Source: Paracoccaceae bacterium
GTDB taxonomy: Bacteria; Pseudomonadota; Alphaproteobacteria; Rhodobacterales; Rhodobacteraceae
DNA length: 64,000 nucleotides
Reading direction: 5' to 3'
NCBI GenBank assembly: GCA_020425085.1
Contig: JAGQRW010000015.1
Location: 1-64,000, forward strand
A program made the translations under genes and the position numbers. Shown one piece after another: positions 63,417 to 64,000 of the stretch. Every line of letters starts with the position of its first letter. Within the stretch, counting starts at the first letter, position 1. The notes beneath the pieces were generated by a model. The model was not told the origin of the DNA. It saw only the letters and a program-made list of their open reading frames with translations, and searched no databases.

Positions 63417-64000
63417 CTCGGTTCTCCACAAGTTCTATTGTAGATTGATTGCGAATAATGCCCTGAGTTTGGGCAGATTGTGGAATGTTGATGGTAAACG
63501 CCGGGTTAATTGCACTTGGTACAGCTTGCACGTTATCATTCTATAATATTGTTTTAATTAGACAATCATTTGATCCGGCAGGCGCCCACCGGCGCAATGG
63601 CAGCAATTTTGCCACAATTCACCGGTTCAGGCTTGGATTGTTTCATTGCCGCCCGATCTGATGACAACTGCCGCAAATCCTGCGGTATTGATCACAAAAC
63701 GGCGGTTGCCGAGGGTTGCAGCCAACCACCAGGATTTGCGTCCACCATAAACTTTTCCGGCGCAATATCCGGTGGCAGATTTGGTTGGCGACACCAGCCC
63801 TGCGAATTCGGCAACAGGGGATTCGCGCTGGCATTGGTCAAATCGGAAAACCGGTACCCGATTCCCAATATGGCAGATTTGCCCGTCTGACCATTTGACG
63901 CAGGCAAGCAAACCACTGCCACCAAGGGACACAGCGCAACTGCCCGCGAACCGGGGTTTTGCCGATTTTCAAGCCTTGCCGACGGCAGCGAACATTTTTG
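63417..64000. other. gene-free, partly AT-rich end of window
   Basis: 584 bases. No supported gene on either strand. Positions 63430-63570 are AT-rich and should hold the promoter of the hypothetical gene. A TATAAT at 63542-63547 has a TTGCAC only ten bases upstream, too close for a normal promoter pair. The remainder holds nothing recognised. Confidence 0.5.

Noticed and set aside
63526-63547. TTGCAC and TATAAT as a promoter
   Set aside because: Only ten bases separate the boxes; normal spacing is about 17, and no plus-strand gene follows in the window.

Overview
The window looks like chromosomal DNA of an alphaproteobacterium of the Rhodobacteraceae (Roseobacter/Rhodobacter relatives). This rests on the trgA-trgB-cysK tellurite-resistance locus first described in Rhodobacter sphaeroides, an AcuI-type reductase, the yajC-secD-secF and serS-surE-pcm-LytM blocks, tatABC followed by a DUF815 ATPase, and high GC with many TGATG and ATGA gene overlaps. 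No species can be named from the sequence alone. Layout: positions 1 to about 7260 are accessory DNA lying against the 3' end of a tRNA-Ser(GGA) gene, a classic island integration site. It holds a three-gene operon (large serine recombinase plus two ParB-like proteins) with a divergent helix-turn-helix gene, a cluster of broken genes (integrase, DNA methyltransferase, resolvase and HIT fragments), an AT-rich cysteine-containing unknown, and a DUF3883 nuclease-like protein. Positions 7268 to 27568 are mostly minus-strand core genes: alaX, a large MscS-type channel, cysK-trgB-trgA-cfa, acuI, a DUF1326/DUF2182 cysteine-rich pair with a small membrane protein and an Atm1-like exporter, a LysM protein, a LOG-family protein, rarD, Fe-type superoxide dismutase, and the yajC-secD-secF translocase operon. 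Positions 27916 to 33680 run on the plus strand: an RTX-type secreted repeat protein, then serS, surE, pcm and a lipoprotein with two LysM domains and a degenerate LytM domain. Positions 33816 to 36360 carry the minus-strand tatABC-DUF815 operon. Positions 36778 to 42005 hold a phenylacetyl-CoA epoxidase operon (paaABCDE) with a further diiron-like paralogue and PaaX; a promoter and an overlapping palindrome precede paaA. Positions 42013 to 51507 form a polyamine module: glutamine-synthetase-like enzyme, PotFAHI-type transporter, aminotransferase and FAD oxidoreductase, with one unrelated SDR gene inside. Positions 51595 to 61857 hold an acyclic-terpene/branched acyl-CoA (Atu/Liu-like) cluster: enoyl-CoA hydratase, SDR, two MarR regulators, acyl-CoA dehydrogenase, AtuA-like protein, biotin-dependent carboxylase beta and alpha subunits, and a TIGR03084/DinB-like protein. 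The window ends with a conserved-looking hypothetical membrane-anchored protein and an AT-rich gene-free stretch. The least explained items are the recombinase-ParB-ParB module, the cysteine-rich unknown beside DUF3883, the PaaA-like paralogue with an altered iron-ligand motif, the DUF1326/DUF2182/Atm1 neighbourhood, and the AtuA-carboxylase-TIGR03084 operon. A four-copy hairpin repeat is scattered at gene 3' ends.
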